From Paracoccaceae bacterium (lineage in GTDB: Bacteria > Pseudomonadota > Alphaproteobacteria > Rhodobacterales > Rhodobacteraceae): DNA of 64,000 bases. The notes under the pieces are model-generated. The model did not search any database. It had not been told where the DNA came from and was given only the letters and a program-made list of their open reading frames with translations. Positions 1 through 8,680 of this stretch are shown here, piece after piece. The stretch lies in the NCBI GenBank assembly GCA_958296035.1, contig OY282431.1:1243001-1307000 (forward strand). Reading direction: 5' to 3'. How positions within the stretch are numbered: the stretch's first letter is position 1; each line of letters begins with the position of its first letter. The position numbers and the translations under genes were made by a program.

Positions 1-132
1 AGGGCACAACAGTACCAACGATGGCTATCACTGCGCTGTTGCGTGCTACCCAAGCCCATAGGCTGTTCAAGACAGCCTCCTCATTTACGGATGCAACTGG
101 GAGAGGTGAGGATTGCAGCTGCCCATTGTCAG

Positions 133-399
133 TCATTTGGATCCCGACAGATAGTCCCAAAGATCCTTGGTCGCAAAGCCTGAATAAGACTTGCTGCATG
201 GAATTACTATTCCAGTCATGCCAGGCGAACCGCCGGCATCAGGAAATCCAACTGCGTTTGCAACGAATCTCGAATTTCCGGTTGATCGGGCACAATAAGT
301 TTGTGGCGATTGCGAAATGTAAGGTTCCGGGTCGAATTGTCTGATTTTGTCAAGGAAATCTGCCGGAGGATTGCCGAACGGAACAATTGCGTAAATCAT
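133..399 (-). CDS. Small hypothetical protein (88 aa)
   Basis: An 88-residue open frame beginning MIYAIVPFGNPPADFLDK and ending near GFATKDLWDYL. The glycine-rich middle (DAGGSPG, then GIVIP) and the aromatic C-terminal segment look like a real small globular protein rather than a shadow frame. I recognise the general pattern from unannotated small bacterial proteins but cannot name a family or function. There is no signal peptide or membrane segment. It reads in the same direction as the decayed small gene upstream at 531-693, so the two may once have been neighbours in one transcript. Confidence 0.5.
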   Translation of the reverse strand: MIYAIVPFGNPPADFLDKIRQFDPEPYISQSPQTYCARSTGNSRFVANAVGFPDAGGSPGMTGIVIPCSKSYSGFATKDLWDYLSGSK

Positions 400-530
400 G
401 GCCTGCTATAGGTCACCTGCGGGACAAGCCCATTGCAGTGCGGAAAATAAGGACATCTTGCCTACTATCAAGCATTCAGGTTAGGTGAGGCGATTCGTCC
501 GCCTAACCTGCTCCACTGAATTGCGGAAAC

Positions 531-693
531 TCAGGCGTTCAAGTCCGCCAAAGTATTCGCCTGGCTGAACGCAGCGCGAATTTCGTCCTCCGGCGAGGCT
601 TCGTTCCACATATTTTTCGAGCTCACGCTTGGTCGGCTGGTAGGTACCGGGCTTTACCCGCACCTCCGGGAGGACCTTGCATTTGTTCATCAC
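531..693 (-). pseudogene. Frameshifted small conserved protein
   Basis: The start encodes KVLPEVRVKPGTYQPTKRELE, typical of a small conserved bacterial protein of unknown function. After a run of five A on the coding strand (near 612-617) the frame is lost. Removing one A restores a sensible C-terminus, MWNEASPEDEIRAAF and then LADLNA, ending in TGA at 531-533. The uncorrected frame runs on to 481 with low-quality sequence. I read this as a one-base insertion in a homopolymer. A sequencing error is possible, but several neighbouring genes are also broken. Confidence 0.55.
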
Positions 694-1155
694 TGGTTGT
701 CCTTAGAACGCTTAATCGCTTCATGTACAATGCTGTTCCTTTCATCCACGTGTATCTGCAATCTGAATGGCACCACTGAAAGGTGGAGAATTGCAACACA
801 ATCTTCATGGATCGAACATCCATTCCATAGAGTAGAACCCCTTATCAAGAATAACAATAAATGCAGCAAACAAGTTGTCCACTTTACGCCTTGCCATCCT
901 GGCACCCTGTTCGGTCAAGTCATTACCTCGCCCTGAGTCGTGTCCGTAGGACTCGTCGCCAGGCCGGCTATGTCGGTGCTGCATTCTGGACGCGTGATCT
1001 TCCCGCGCCTCCGGATCTGCATCGCCCGGACAATTGCGCGGCACAGCGGCCCTGGAATTGTGTCCGTACGGCACCCTTGGCCTCGTTTCATGTGTACCAA
1101 CATTGTACCTCAAGCACGGATTCTGCCAAGGGTATACCTGGTCACAGGTGCATCA
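694..1155. other. No recognisable gene
   Basis: About 460 bases with several overlapping short frames on both strands, none with a recognisable protein pattern or a convincing ribosome-binding site. It lies between two broken genes and is probably eroded coding DNA. Confidence 0.4.
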
Positions 1156-2347
1156 ATTGACCTCAAGTACAGTTTGGTGAATTCCAGTCACCTCGTCATC
1201 CGCAACAGCATAATAGATGGCTCCAACGTCACCGTTGTGGTGAACACAGGCTGTCGAATATCCATGGTCAGGATTGGCAAGGCGGCTCTCAACCGGGTTG
1301 TCAGTGTCAAAGCTCTCTCCTTCGTCTGATGAGAGATACAGTCTGATCGAAATGGGCGGCAAGCTTCGCCCGACAATCAGCGCTAATCGACCGTCTGCCA
1401 GAAAAAGGAATCGGCAGGATTTTCTCCCCGACCAGGTGGCTCGGGTCTGGACCACGTTTTTGCAAGGTCGCTTGAATGCAGCTTGAATCGAGATCTTCTC
1501 CTCCATTCCCACAAATACAGGATTACATCTCCAGAACTTGCAACATGTCCGACGGGCTCCTCGAAATCCAGATCGACCTGCTCGGCAATCAAGGCAGGCC
1601 TGCTCCAGCTGGTACAACCGTTGAAAAACCTGATTCCGGAAACAGCGCGAGTTCGGGGCGCATCTCTCAAGGCCGGCAGTATCGAACCGTCAGGCTATCG
1701 CTGACCGCCGCACATTCCATAGTCTCCCTGAAAGGGTTCTATGTCGATGCGCTGGGCGCACGGAAAGGTTCGTCCGAAATCGCTTGAGAACCTGAGCCAC
1801 TGTTCGCCAGTTCCGCGGTACCAGGGGAATGAGCGCTTCACCTGTTCGCAGTCATGGGTCGACCACTGCCCAACATCCCGGGACTCGCGTTTTAACCTCG
1901 GAACGTCATCTGGTCCCTTTGTTACATCACCAACAAGTCCGGCACCAACAGCCGGGGCAGGGCACCTGTCAAAGCGTCACTGGTTCAGCATCAGTCCAGA
2001 GGGGCCAGGTGCTGTCAATTCTGCACACTCGGTGCAGGTCCAGCTAGAGTCAGGAATCGAGGTGGGCGGAGACCAGCTCATCCCTTCATTCTCCGAGCGC
2101 GTAATGTAGTTGGCGAACAGGGGGGGGCCTGTGGTGAATGCAAACCCTGGGCACGCCGGAGAGCATGATTGAATACGACAACCCAAGAACCGTCCTCGGC
2201 GACTGCCGCCTGTGGATGAGCGCAATAGAAATGCGCGTCCGAATAAAGGCACTCGTGACCTGCTATCCGAAATCCCTGTGACTCAACACCGATTGTCTTG
2301 ACTCTCTTGCTGAACCTGCTGGAGCGAAGTGGGTGTCGTCGGTCCAA
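1156..2347 (-). pseudogene. Asp-box (BNR) sialidase-like protein, shattered
   Basis: Pieces of one protein can be followed on the minus strand through at least three frame changes. The N-terminal piece reads VESQGFRIAGHECLYSDAHF and then AEDGSWVVVFNH. Four Asp-box motifs (S-x-D/N-x-G-x-[ST]-[WF] type) follow in order: SENEGMSW (near 2090), SSDFGRTF (near 1780), SSDLAKTW (near 1440) and SSDEGESF (near 1310). Repeated Asp boxes mark the beta-propeller of exo-sialidases and related glycosidases or lyases. No intact catalytic frame remains, so the gene is dead. Substrate specificity cannot be told; another Asp-box propeller enzyme is equally possible. Confidence 0.65.
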
Positions 2348-2541
2348 TCACCGTGCCAAGTTCGTACACAAGCCTTGAGTGCGAACGCAATTGGACTGGT
2401 GAGTGCCTGACCCCGACATTGGCTCCAGACTGTAGCGGATTGCTTCCAGGTTCAAGGCAGCAATAATTCAGAATTCACCCATCTCAACGGTACTATTGCG
2501 GCTTGGGAAGCCAGAGCTGCCAATGAACAATTCGGTTGGTG

Positions 2542-3903
2542 TCATAGCCAGATATCTGATGTGCAATCGCCCCCGGGATATCGTGTTTCGTGGCAACGGG
2601 ATGGACCGTCCGGTTCATTGCCGAAATTCACCATAAAGTCTGGATTAATCGACATTCCGCCAACTTCGGTATCGCAGTCTACCATCGCCAGTACACCGCC
2701 AGCATGTCGTATTTCGGGGTAAAATTGATTATCCCACGTGGAAAACAGTGACGTTGTAACGTAGAGCCGCTTGCCGTCGAGGCTCAGTTGAATCATCTGC
2801 GGCCCTCCGGCAATTTCGATACCATTGACAACGGGTGCCCGCCCCAACAATCCCCCCAGCCAAACTTGTCCAGTCAGCATCGGTTGATGCGGGTCGGTTA
2901 TGTCATACTGACGAATATCGCCGTGCAACCAGTTGCAAAAATACAGAAACCTGTCATCCATCGACACCAGGATGACGGTAATCATGCCCGGAAGCGGGAT
3001 TGGCCACTCGGGATGCCTTTGATTGGCGACGTCGATGATTTTCTCGACCAGCCAATCGTCGCCTTTGCGATACCAGTGAATTATGTTCGATGACAGCGCT
3101 GCCCCGACAAATCCATGAGAAGATGCGGGATCATGAAGAAACCTTACCTCAAGCGGTACCAGCCCGTCCTCACCGAGGTAAACCGTTTTTTTCACCGCCC
3201 GCTCGGCAAAGTCCCAGAAGTGTAATTCACGTCCGTATTTGAGGTGTCCAACGGCCTCCAGGTCGAACCCGGGAAGAAAGGTATTCGGCGCGGCCCACTC
3301 CGATGAGACCATGACGTTGTGGCGCGGTTGATACCAAAAGTCATAATTGAACTTCATGCCGGCCAGGTCGTTCTCCCACCGCCCTACGATTTCAAAGCTC
3401 TCGTCAAGGTGGAGGAAACCACCGGGAGCATTCCCGCGTGCGTCACCCAGCATCGAAATAATGATTTCCTTGCCGAAGCAGTGTACGGTATGCGGCGCGG
3501 ACAGATTGGTCTTTTCCTTAATTTCCTCTCCAGGGATGACCTTGTGCAGTCGCGGCTGGCATGGGTCGGAAGCGCAGTCGATGACATGAATATTCGACGT
3601 GCGGACGCCAGGAGCCAACAGGTACCGACGTGACGCTGTTGAATCGCCGAAGCAAGATGAGCAGGCATTCCAGCCAGTGTGGTGAAGCTCATCACCTACT
3701 TGCGGCATTGGGCACCGACTGATCACGGTCGAGTAAGTCGAACTGTCGGGATCGGCATCGATTGTGGCAAGGTAGTCGGGCTTGAGAATGCCTGTCCCGA
3801 CATTGATGGCAACCGTATAGAGGAGCTTCTCACGCGGCGCCCGCATTGCTGCTTCAGGAGAAGCATAACCCGGGCCACCGCAACACTCGTTCAATTCAAC
3901 CAT
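2542..3903 (-). CDS. SBP56 family selenium-binding protein / methanethiol oxidase
   Basis: 453 residues, near full length for the SBP56 family. Family hallmarks are GGPGYASPEAAM at the N-terminus, WNACSSCFGD, APHTVHC, YDFWYQPRHNVM, SSEWAAPNTF, IPLPGMITVILVSMDDRFLYF, GGPQMIQLSLDGKRLYVTTS and the C-terminal RYPGGDCTSDIWL. Bacterial members studied are methanethiol oxidases, turning CH3SH and O2 into formaldehyde, H2S and H2O2. The ATG at 3903 is preferred over an upstream TTG at 3915, because GAGGA abuts the TTG but lies 12 bases before the ATG. No in-frame TGA is present, so no selenocysteine is implied. It is divergent from the operon starting at 4308, which carries a DmdA-like demethylase; a shared role in methyl-sulfur metabolism is an inference. 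Confidence 0.9.
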   Translation of the reverse strand: MVELNECCGGPGYASPEAAMRAPREKLLYTVAINVGTGILKPDYLATIDADPDSSTYSTVISRCPMPQVGDELHHTGWNACSSCFGDSTASRRYLLAPGVRTSNIHVIDCASDPCQPRLHKVIPGEEIKEKTNLSAPHTVHCFGKEIIISMLGDARGNAPGGFLHLDESFEIVGRWENDLAGMKFNYDFWYQPRHNVMVSSEWAAPNTFLPGFDLEAVGHLKYGRELHFWDFAERAVKKTVYLGEDGLVPLEVRFLHDPASSHGFVGAALSSNIIHWYRKGDDWLVEKIIDVANQRHPEWPIPLPGMITVILVSMDDRFLYFCNWLHGDIRQYDITDPHQPMLTGQVWLGGLLGRAPVVNGIEIAGGPQMIQLSLDGKRLYVTTSLFSTWDNQFYPEIRHAGGVLAMVDCDTEVGGMSINPDFMVNFGNEPDGPSRCHETRYPGGDCTSDIWL

Positions 3904-4307
3904 GGCTGTTGTCAATCCTCACTTTGCAGCTGGAGTCGAAAGCAGGCATGTGCCCTGACAGGGCTACGCTTGGCAACCCCAAAGTCGATTGCAAACAGGA
4001 GACCTGCGGTCGAACAGGAAGCCGGCCGATCGACCCGGCAAACAGATTCTGCAGGGGCCCGAAGCCGCGGAGATCAAGGGGCTTCGGGGATTGACGAAGA
4101 CCATCGGTCAGGTGGCCACCTCTCTTTTCTCACTTGCAAAACCGCGGTGTGTCGACATACGCATGTTTGTCCCTGTTAACCAGGGGCTTGTGTTCAGGGC
4201 TGCAAAGAGAACGCCTGACTGGATTGTTGTTTGGCCAGCGCATTCTGCAGGGTGCCGGCTCGGTGCAATCGCGGCGTGATCGCGGTGATTGAAGGGAGTC
4301 ACAGACA
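3904..4307. other. Divergent intergenic region
   Basis: About 400 bases separate the divergent SBP56 gene and the hydroxyacid-oxidase operon. It should hold promoters for both, but I see no convincing -35/-10 pair. The only clear signal is the Shine-Dalgarno GAAGGGAG at 4291-4298 serving the rightward operon. Confidence 0.4.
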
Positions 4308-5474
4308 ATTATCTACGCTTACGACGATGTCCACCGGCTGGCAAAGGCCAGATTGCCGCGGCTGATTCATGACTTTGTCGACGGCGGCACAGGCAGGGAA
4401 CGGGCTTCGAAACGGAACTCTGAGGCTTGGGACCGCATCACGTTGCAACCGCGAATTCTCAAGAACATGGCGCACATCAACCTCCAGACCAGGTTGCTTG
4501 GCAGGACATACGGCCTGCCAGTCGGCTTTGCTCCCATGGGATTGTGCGGTCTCGCATGCGCTAATGCCGATAGGTTCATGGCATCGGTTGCAAGGGACAC
4601 TGACATACCGACTTGCCTGTCGACTGCTGGATCGATCTCGCTTGAGGATTTGGCTGAGCAGGCTCAGTCCCAGGCATGGTTTCAGTTCTACGGAACAGGC
4701 GACAGGGAATTTGCCGAGGCGCTGCTTGATCGTGCCGACAGGAGTGGCTACACAAACCTCGTTATTACGGTGGATGTGCCGGTATTGGCACGCCGTGTCA
4801 GAGACCTCCGCAACGGTCTTGTGTTTCCATTTCGACTTCGTCCCCGACACGTGCTTGATCTCGCCCGTCATCCTGGGTGGTTGATTCCAATTCTGCTTCA
4901 CGGAATTCCAGGTCCGGCAAACTATTCTGGAACGACGTTCGTGCGCGACCACAATCGATCTTATGTTGACTGGAGTTTTGTCGCCGCCATACGACAACGA
5001 TGGTCGGGAAACGTGATCGTCAAGGGGGTGATGCATGCAGGTGACGCCGAGCGGCTAGTCGATATGGGTATGGACGCCATATGGGTCTCGAATCACGGTG
5101 GGCGTCAACTCGACAGTGTGCCGGCAACTGCAGACGTGCTTCCGGGCATCCGGGAACGGATCGGCAACAAGGTTCCGATTATCGTAGACGGCGGGATTCA
5201 AACAGGAGATGACATTGTGACTGCACTGGCATTGGGAGCTAACTTTACAATGATTGGTCGCGCTGCATTCCTGGCCCTGGCTGCAGGCAGAAAACAGGGA
5301 CTTGAGCTATTTGTACAGTGCCTTGCCGCAGAGACCAGGACGGTCATGGCCCAGCTGGGAGCCCGCGGCATCGGCGAAATCGGACCTCGTTGCATTTTTT
5401 CACGAGGTGAGCATCGAAGCGTGCCGACAATTGGCGGGTCATCAAGGATCACAAAGCAGGAGCACGAAAAGTGA
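4308..5474 (+). CDS. FMN-dependent alpha-hydroxy-acid oxidase/dehydrogenase (LldD/glycolate-oxidase family)
   Basis: A TIM-barrel flavoenzyme expected to oxidise a 2-hydroxy acid to the 2-oxo acid. Visible family elements are LPRLIHDFVDGG, FAPMGLCGL, the FMN-site STAGS, WFQFYG, ITVDVPV with a following R-x-x-D-x-R-N-G, the lysine in VIVKGVMHAGDA, the catalytic histidine and arginine in SNHGGRQLD, and the phosphate site IIVDGGIQTGDDI. The frame contains YAYDDVHRLAKARLP before the first TTG (4353), and this matches the usual family N-terminus, so translation should start earlier. Upstream of it there is no ATG, GTG or TTG, only ATT at 4308 placed 9 bases after GGGAG. The start is therefore a rare ATT codon or a mutated ATG. 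The stop overlaps the next start by four bases. Confidence 0.88.
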   Translation: MIYAYDDVHRLAKARLPRLIHDFVDGGTGRERASKRNSEAWDRITLQPRILKNMAHINLQTRLLGRTYGLPVGFAPMGLCGLACANADRFMASVARDTDIPTCLSTAGSISLEDLAEQAQSQAWFQFYGTGDREFAEALLDRADRSGYTNLVITVDVPVLARRVRDLRNGLVFPFRLRPRHVLDLARHPGWLIPILLHGIPGPANYSGTTFVRDHNRSYVDWSFVAAIRQRWSGNVIVKGVMHAGDAERLVDMGMDAIWVSNHGGRQLDSVPATADVLPGIRERIGNKVPIIVDGGIQTGDDIVTALALGANFTMIGRAAFLALAAGRKQGLELFVQCLAAETRTVMAQLGARGIGEIGPRCIFSRGEHRSVPTIGGSSRITKQEHEK

Positions 5475-7198
5475 ATCAGGAATCGTCTGTCCGGGGCGGC
5501 GCCCTCCTGGCATTGGCACTCAAGGAAAAGGGGGTTCAACAGGTTTACACGCTTGCCGGTGGGTTCTGCAATCCGGCCCTGGAAGGGTTCATGCGGTGTC
5601 AGATCCCGGTCGTCAACTGCCCGCACGAGCAGATTGCCGGTCACCTTGCCGATGCCAATACGCGTATAACCCGCCAACCGACCGTATGCCTGATCGGTCC
5701 GGAAGGATTCGCCAATGCGGTGCCAGCCATGCTGGAAGCTTCCGGTGAAAGATCGCCCGTTATCTTTGTTTCCGGGTCGTCGACCCAGAAGCGGGTAGGC
5801 TCGGGCGGCTTCAAGGAAATTGACGATGTAGCGATATCCACACCGCTCGTAAAATATGCAGCCCGCATAACAGACGGTCGCCGCATACGCGAGTTTGTTG
5901 ATCGTGCCTGGATGAATGCAACGCAGGGCGCCTGTGGTCCGGTTCACCTCAGTCTGCCTGTCGACATCATGTTCTCCTCATTTCCTGTCGATTCCGGCTT
6001 TGAGGAAAGGCCTTTTTCGCGGGCAGGAAAGGGACTGCCGCAGCGTGCCCGCCCCGACGGGCATCTGGTTGTTCGTCTCATCGAAATGTTGGATGGGGCT
6101 CGGCGACCGATTATCATTGCCGGGCATGGCATCTGGTGGAGTGGAGCCGACAAGACACTGCACGACGTTGCCTTGCGCCTCGGAATTCCAGTCTTCAATG
6201 TGCCCTATCACCGCAAACTACTGGGCGGACCGGACTCGAACTACATTGGTTTGGCAGATATCCACCAGTACACACCGTTTCGCAAGGCACTCGAGCATGC
6301 GGATCTTGTCATGCTGATTGGTGGCAGGCTCGATAACCAGCTCAACTTTGGCAACCCGCCGTTGATTCCCGAAGCAGCCACGTTGGTAACCATTAACGGC
6401 AGTCACGAGGAACTGTTGCTCAACCACCGTGCAGACATGGGGCTGCTGGCAGACCCCGGGCTACTCTTGCAGGAGATGGCCAACGTCAACAGGAAGTGGA
6501 CGGCATGGCTCGAAACCCAGCTGCACTGGAGACAGAACTGGTTGGCGGAGTGGAAGCGTTATCTGGACGGGGAAGAAGGCGGCCAAAATCACAAGGGCAT
6601 GCACCCGCTTGCCATGGCACTGGCGATACAGGGATGTCTTGAACCGGATGACTGGCTTGTCTTCGATGGTGGTAACACCCACTTCTGGTCGGAGATTGCC
6701 TGCAATATTCATCTTGCTTCGGGAGCAGAATTCGCTGGCGTGCTGCATCCGGGAAATTACAGTTTACTCGGTGTTGGCGTTCCGCTGGCCGTTGCAGCAA
6801 AGTCGAATTCTCCTCAGTCAACGGTGGCACTGATTTCAGGAGATGGAGCCTTCTTGTCGGGCGGTTTCGCAATCGAAGTCGCCTTTCAGGAAAACCTGCC
6901 TATCATTGTGGTGATCGACAATAATGGTGGGTTGGACTGCATTTCCCAGCAACAGGAGCGAATGTTCGAGTCCGGCAGTCATTTCGCCACTGATTTTCGC
7001 GATATCCCGTTTCATTCCATGTTCGAGGGACTGGGGGGTTACGGGGAACTGGTTACCGATCAATCTGATCTTGCCGCAGCATTCGCCAGGGCGGTTGCCA
7101 GTCGACGCCCGGCCTGCATCAACGCCCGCTGCCGCGGAGTCATCAGTCCAATTGTGGCGGCGGCCTCGGACCGGCGTGAAAGGGCGACAATCGAATAA
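5471..7198 (+). CDS. Thiamine-diphosphate-dependent enzyme (acetolactate synthase / 2-oxoacid decarboxylase-like)
   Basis: 575 residues with the three-domain layout of the ALS/oxalyl-CoA decarboxylase family. The N-terminal PYR domain has the catalytic glutamate in NCPHEQIAGHLADA. A central Rossmann-like domain holds RPIIIAGHG and LVMLIGGRLD. The C-terminal PP domain has the ThDP/Mg motif GDGAFLSGG followed about 25 residues later by DNNGG. The GTG start at 5471 overlaps the stop of the oxidase gene. Placed directly behind a 2-hydroxyacid oxidase, it could decarboxylate or cleave the 2-oxo acid product; this is inference, and the exact substrate cannot be read from sequence. True acetolactate synthase is less likely because there is no regulatory subunit gene beside it. 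Confidence 0.85.
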   Translation: MNQESSVRGGALLALALKEKGVQQVYTLAGGFCNPALEGFMRCQIPVVNCPHEQIAGHLADANTRITRQPTVCLIGPEGFANAVPAMLEASGERSPVIFVSGSSTQKRVGSGGFKEIDDVAISTPLVKYAARITDGRRIREFVDRAWMNATQGACGPVHLSLPVDIMFSSFPVDSGFEERPFSRAGKGLPQRARPDGHLVVRLIEMLDGARRPIIIAGHGIWWSGADKTLHDVALRLGIPVFNVPYHRKLLGGPDSNYIGLADIHQYTPFRKALEHADLVMLIGGRLDNQLNFGNPPLIPEAATLVTINGSHEELLLNHRADMGLLADPGLLLQEMANVNRKWTAWLETQLHWRQNWLAEWKRYLDGEEGGQNHKGMHPLAMALAIQGCLEPDDWLVFDGGNTHFWSEIACNIHLASGAEFAGVLHPGNYSLLGVGVPLAVAAKSNSPQSTVALISGDGAFLSGGFAIEVAFQENLPIIVVIDNNGGLDCISQQQERMFESGSHFATDFRDIPFHSMFEGLGGYGELVTDQSDLAAAFARAVASRRPACINARCRGVISPIVAAASDRRERATIE

Positions 7199-7548
7199 TG
7201 ATCAGAATTACCTCACATGTGCTTGATGGTGTCACGGGAAGGCATGCCGCAGGCGTGGCTGTCTCGCTGCGAGATCGAAGGGGTCAGATCATTGCCGAGA
7301 ATTGCACCGATGCAGGTGGTCGCGTGGCCCTGGGTGTGCTGCCGAAACAGATTGCCATCGGTGACGAGTATCATCTTCACTTCAGGATAGCCGATTATCT
7401 GGCCACACTCGCCGGACTCATCGTTCGAGATGAGCGTGTCCTGGAAAGAGTGATCGTGCCGCTCAGGATTGGCGGTCCCGACTATCGGCTACATGCTCCG
7501 CTGATCATTTCGCACAATTCATGCACATTCTGGTACTCGGGGGACTGA
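7198..7548 (+). CDS. Transthyretin-like protein (5-hydroxyisourate hydrolase family)
   Basis: 116 residues, the usual length for bacterial transthyretin-like proteins. It begins ITSHVLDGVTGRHAAGVAV, keeping the family HVLD histidine and the first beta strands, and has TDAGGRV in the next loop. Active 5-hydroxyisourate hydrolases end in Y-R-G-[ST]. Here the end is YSGD, and the preceding strand reads RLHAPLIISHN. It may therefore act on a different ring or carbonyl substrate, or lack activity. The start overlaps the previous stop by one base, and it is the third gene of a tight four-gene operon with no other urate-pathway gene in view. Confidence 0.75.
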   Translation: MIRITSHVLDGVTGRHAAGVAVSLRDRRGQIIAENCTDAGGRVALGVLPKQIAIGDEYHLHFRIADYLATLAGLIVRDERVLERVIVPLRIGGPDYRLHAPLIISHNSCTFWYSGD

Positions 7549-7552
7549 ATAG

Positions 7553-8659
7553 GTGTCCGGGCTGCATTTCTCCTGCCGAATCAGGCGAACACCATACACG
7601 TCGCTTGCCGAGCAGTCCGGTGTTACCGGTTTTTCGGTTGTGAATCATATGCTCCTGCCGAAATCCTTCACGGAGAGTGTCGAGGATGACTATTGGCACC
7701 TGCGGGAATTTGTGCAGTTGTGGGATGTCTGCTGCCAGCGGCAGGTCGAAATCTCAGGCAGGGATGCATCTGAGCTCGTGCAATTGATTACACCGAGGGC
7801 CTTGCTGCGATCGGCTCCCAATCGGTGCTTGTACCTGCCCCTGATTGATCGCGACGCAGGCATTGTCAATGATCCTGTGGTGTTTCGAATAACAGACAAC
7901 CGGTTTCGCCTGTCCATAGCTGACAGTGATGCCGAATTGTTCGCCAGGGGAATTGCTGCCGGGCGAGGAATGTCGGTTCAGATCAGAGAGCTCGCCATTT
8001 GGCCATTGGCCGTACAGGGGCCACTTGCTGCTCAGGTGGTGGAGCGGGTGCTCGGACAATGCGATCACCTGGGTCACTTTGAATGGGATTGGTACGAGTT
8101 CAAGGGTAGCAAACTTGTCGTGTCGAGAACCGGATATTCAAGCCAGGATGGTTTCGAAATCTATCTGGAAGAGGATCGACTGGCGGAGGCTTTGTGGACG
8201 GCCTTGATGAAGCACGGCAAAACGTTCAACATCAGGCCAGGCTGCCCTAATCTAATCGACCGCATCGAAGCCGGGCTGCGCTCATACGGGAACGAAATGA
8301 CTATCCATTCGAACCCGATCGAAATGAGGATGGAGAATTTCTGCTGTCTGGACGGATCGATTGACTATCTGGGCTTCCAGACGTTGAAAGCCATCTGGCA
8401 GCAGGGAACCCGGTACGTATTTTCTGGCTTTACATTTGGAGGAGGCCCGTGTGGGGTTTGCTCGACACCTTGGCCTATTCTCATGGACGGTCAGCTGATC
8501 GGCAGGATTACCTCTGCTGCATGGTCTCCGAGGCGAGAGAGAAACGTTGCCCTTGGGGTCATTTCACGGCGTCACAGCGCGGTGGGAAATGAGGCAATCG
8601 TCAGGGACCAACGAGATATCTGTCGTCCGTTGACGAACGAACCAGTCCCGATTCCGTAG
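7553..8659 (+). CDS. GcvT/DmdA-like tetrahydrofolate-dependent demethylase
   Basis: 368 residues of the aminomethyltransferase fold. It is closer in pattern to DMSP demethylase (DmdA) than to glycine-cleavage T protein: RRTPYTSLAEQSGVTGF, VVNHMLLP, LREFVQLWDVCCQRQVEI, LITPR, GYSSQDGFEIYLE, IRPGCPNLIDRIEAGLRSYG and the C-terminal barrel with GGPCGVCSTPWPILMDG. Family members transfer a methyl or methylene group from a substrate to tetrahydrofolate. DMSP as substrate is only a possibility, because non-DMSP relatives share these motifs and dmdBCD are absent here. It starts at GTG, four bases after the previous stop, and is the last gene of the operon, ending 21 bases from the convergent ATPase gene. 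Confidence 0.82.
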   Translation: MSGLHFSCRIRRTPYTSLAEQSGVTGFSVVNHMLLPKSFTESVEDDYWHLREFVQLWDVCCQRQVEISGRDASELVQLITPRALLRSAPNRCLYLPLIDRDAGIVNDPVVFRITDNRFRLSIADSDAELFARGIAAGRGMSVQIRELAIWPLAVQGPLAAQVVERVLGQCDHLGHFEWDWYEFKGSKLVVSRTGYSSQDGFEIYLEEDRLAEALWTALMKHGKTFNIRPGCPNLIDRIEAGLRSYGNEMTIHSNPIEMRMENFCCLDGSIDYLGFQTLKAIWQQGTRYVFSGFTFGGGPCGVCSTPWPILMDGQLIGRITSAAWSPRRERNVALGVISRRHSAVGNEAIVRDQRDICRPLTNEPVPIP

Positions 8660-8680
8660 CCAAGATCCAGCGCTCTGGGG

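Noticed and set aside
481-530. C-terminal extension of the small minus-strand frame
   Set aside because: The sequence beyond the frameshift in this frame has no family pattern; the alternative frame ends at 531 with a better match.
2542-3903. Possible selenoprotein because of the 'selenium-binding' name
   Set aside because: The frame has no internal TGA; family cysteines are encoded normally.
3679-4179. Long plus-strand open frame across the SBP56 start region
   Set aside because: It overlaps the SBP56 gene on the opposite strand, shows no family pattern and lacks a ribosome-binding site.
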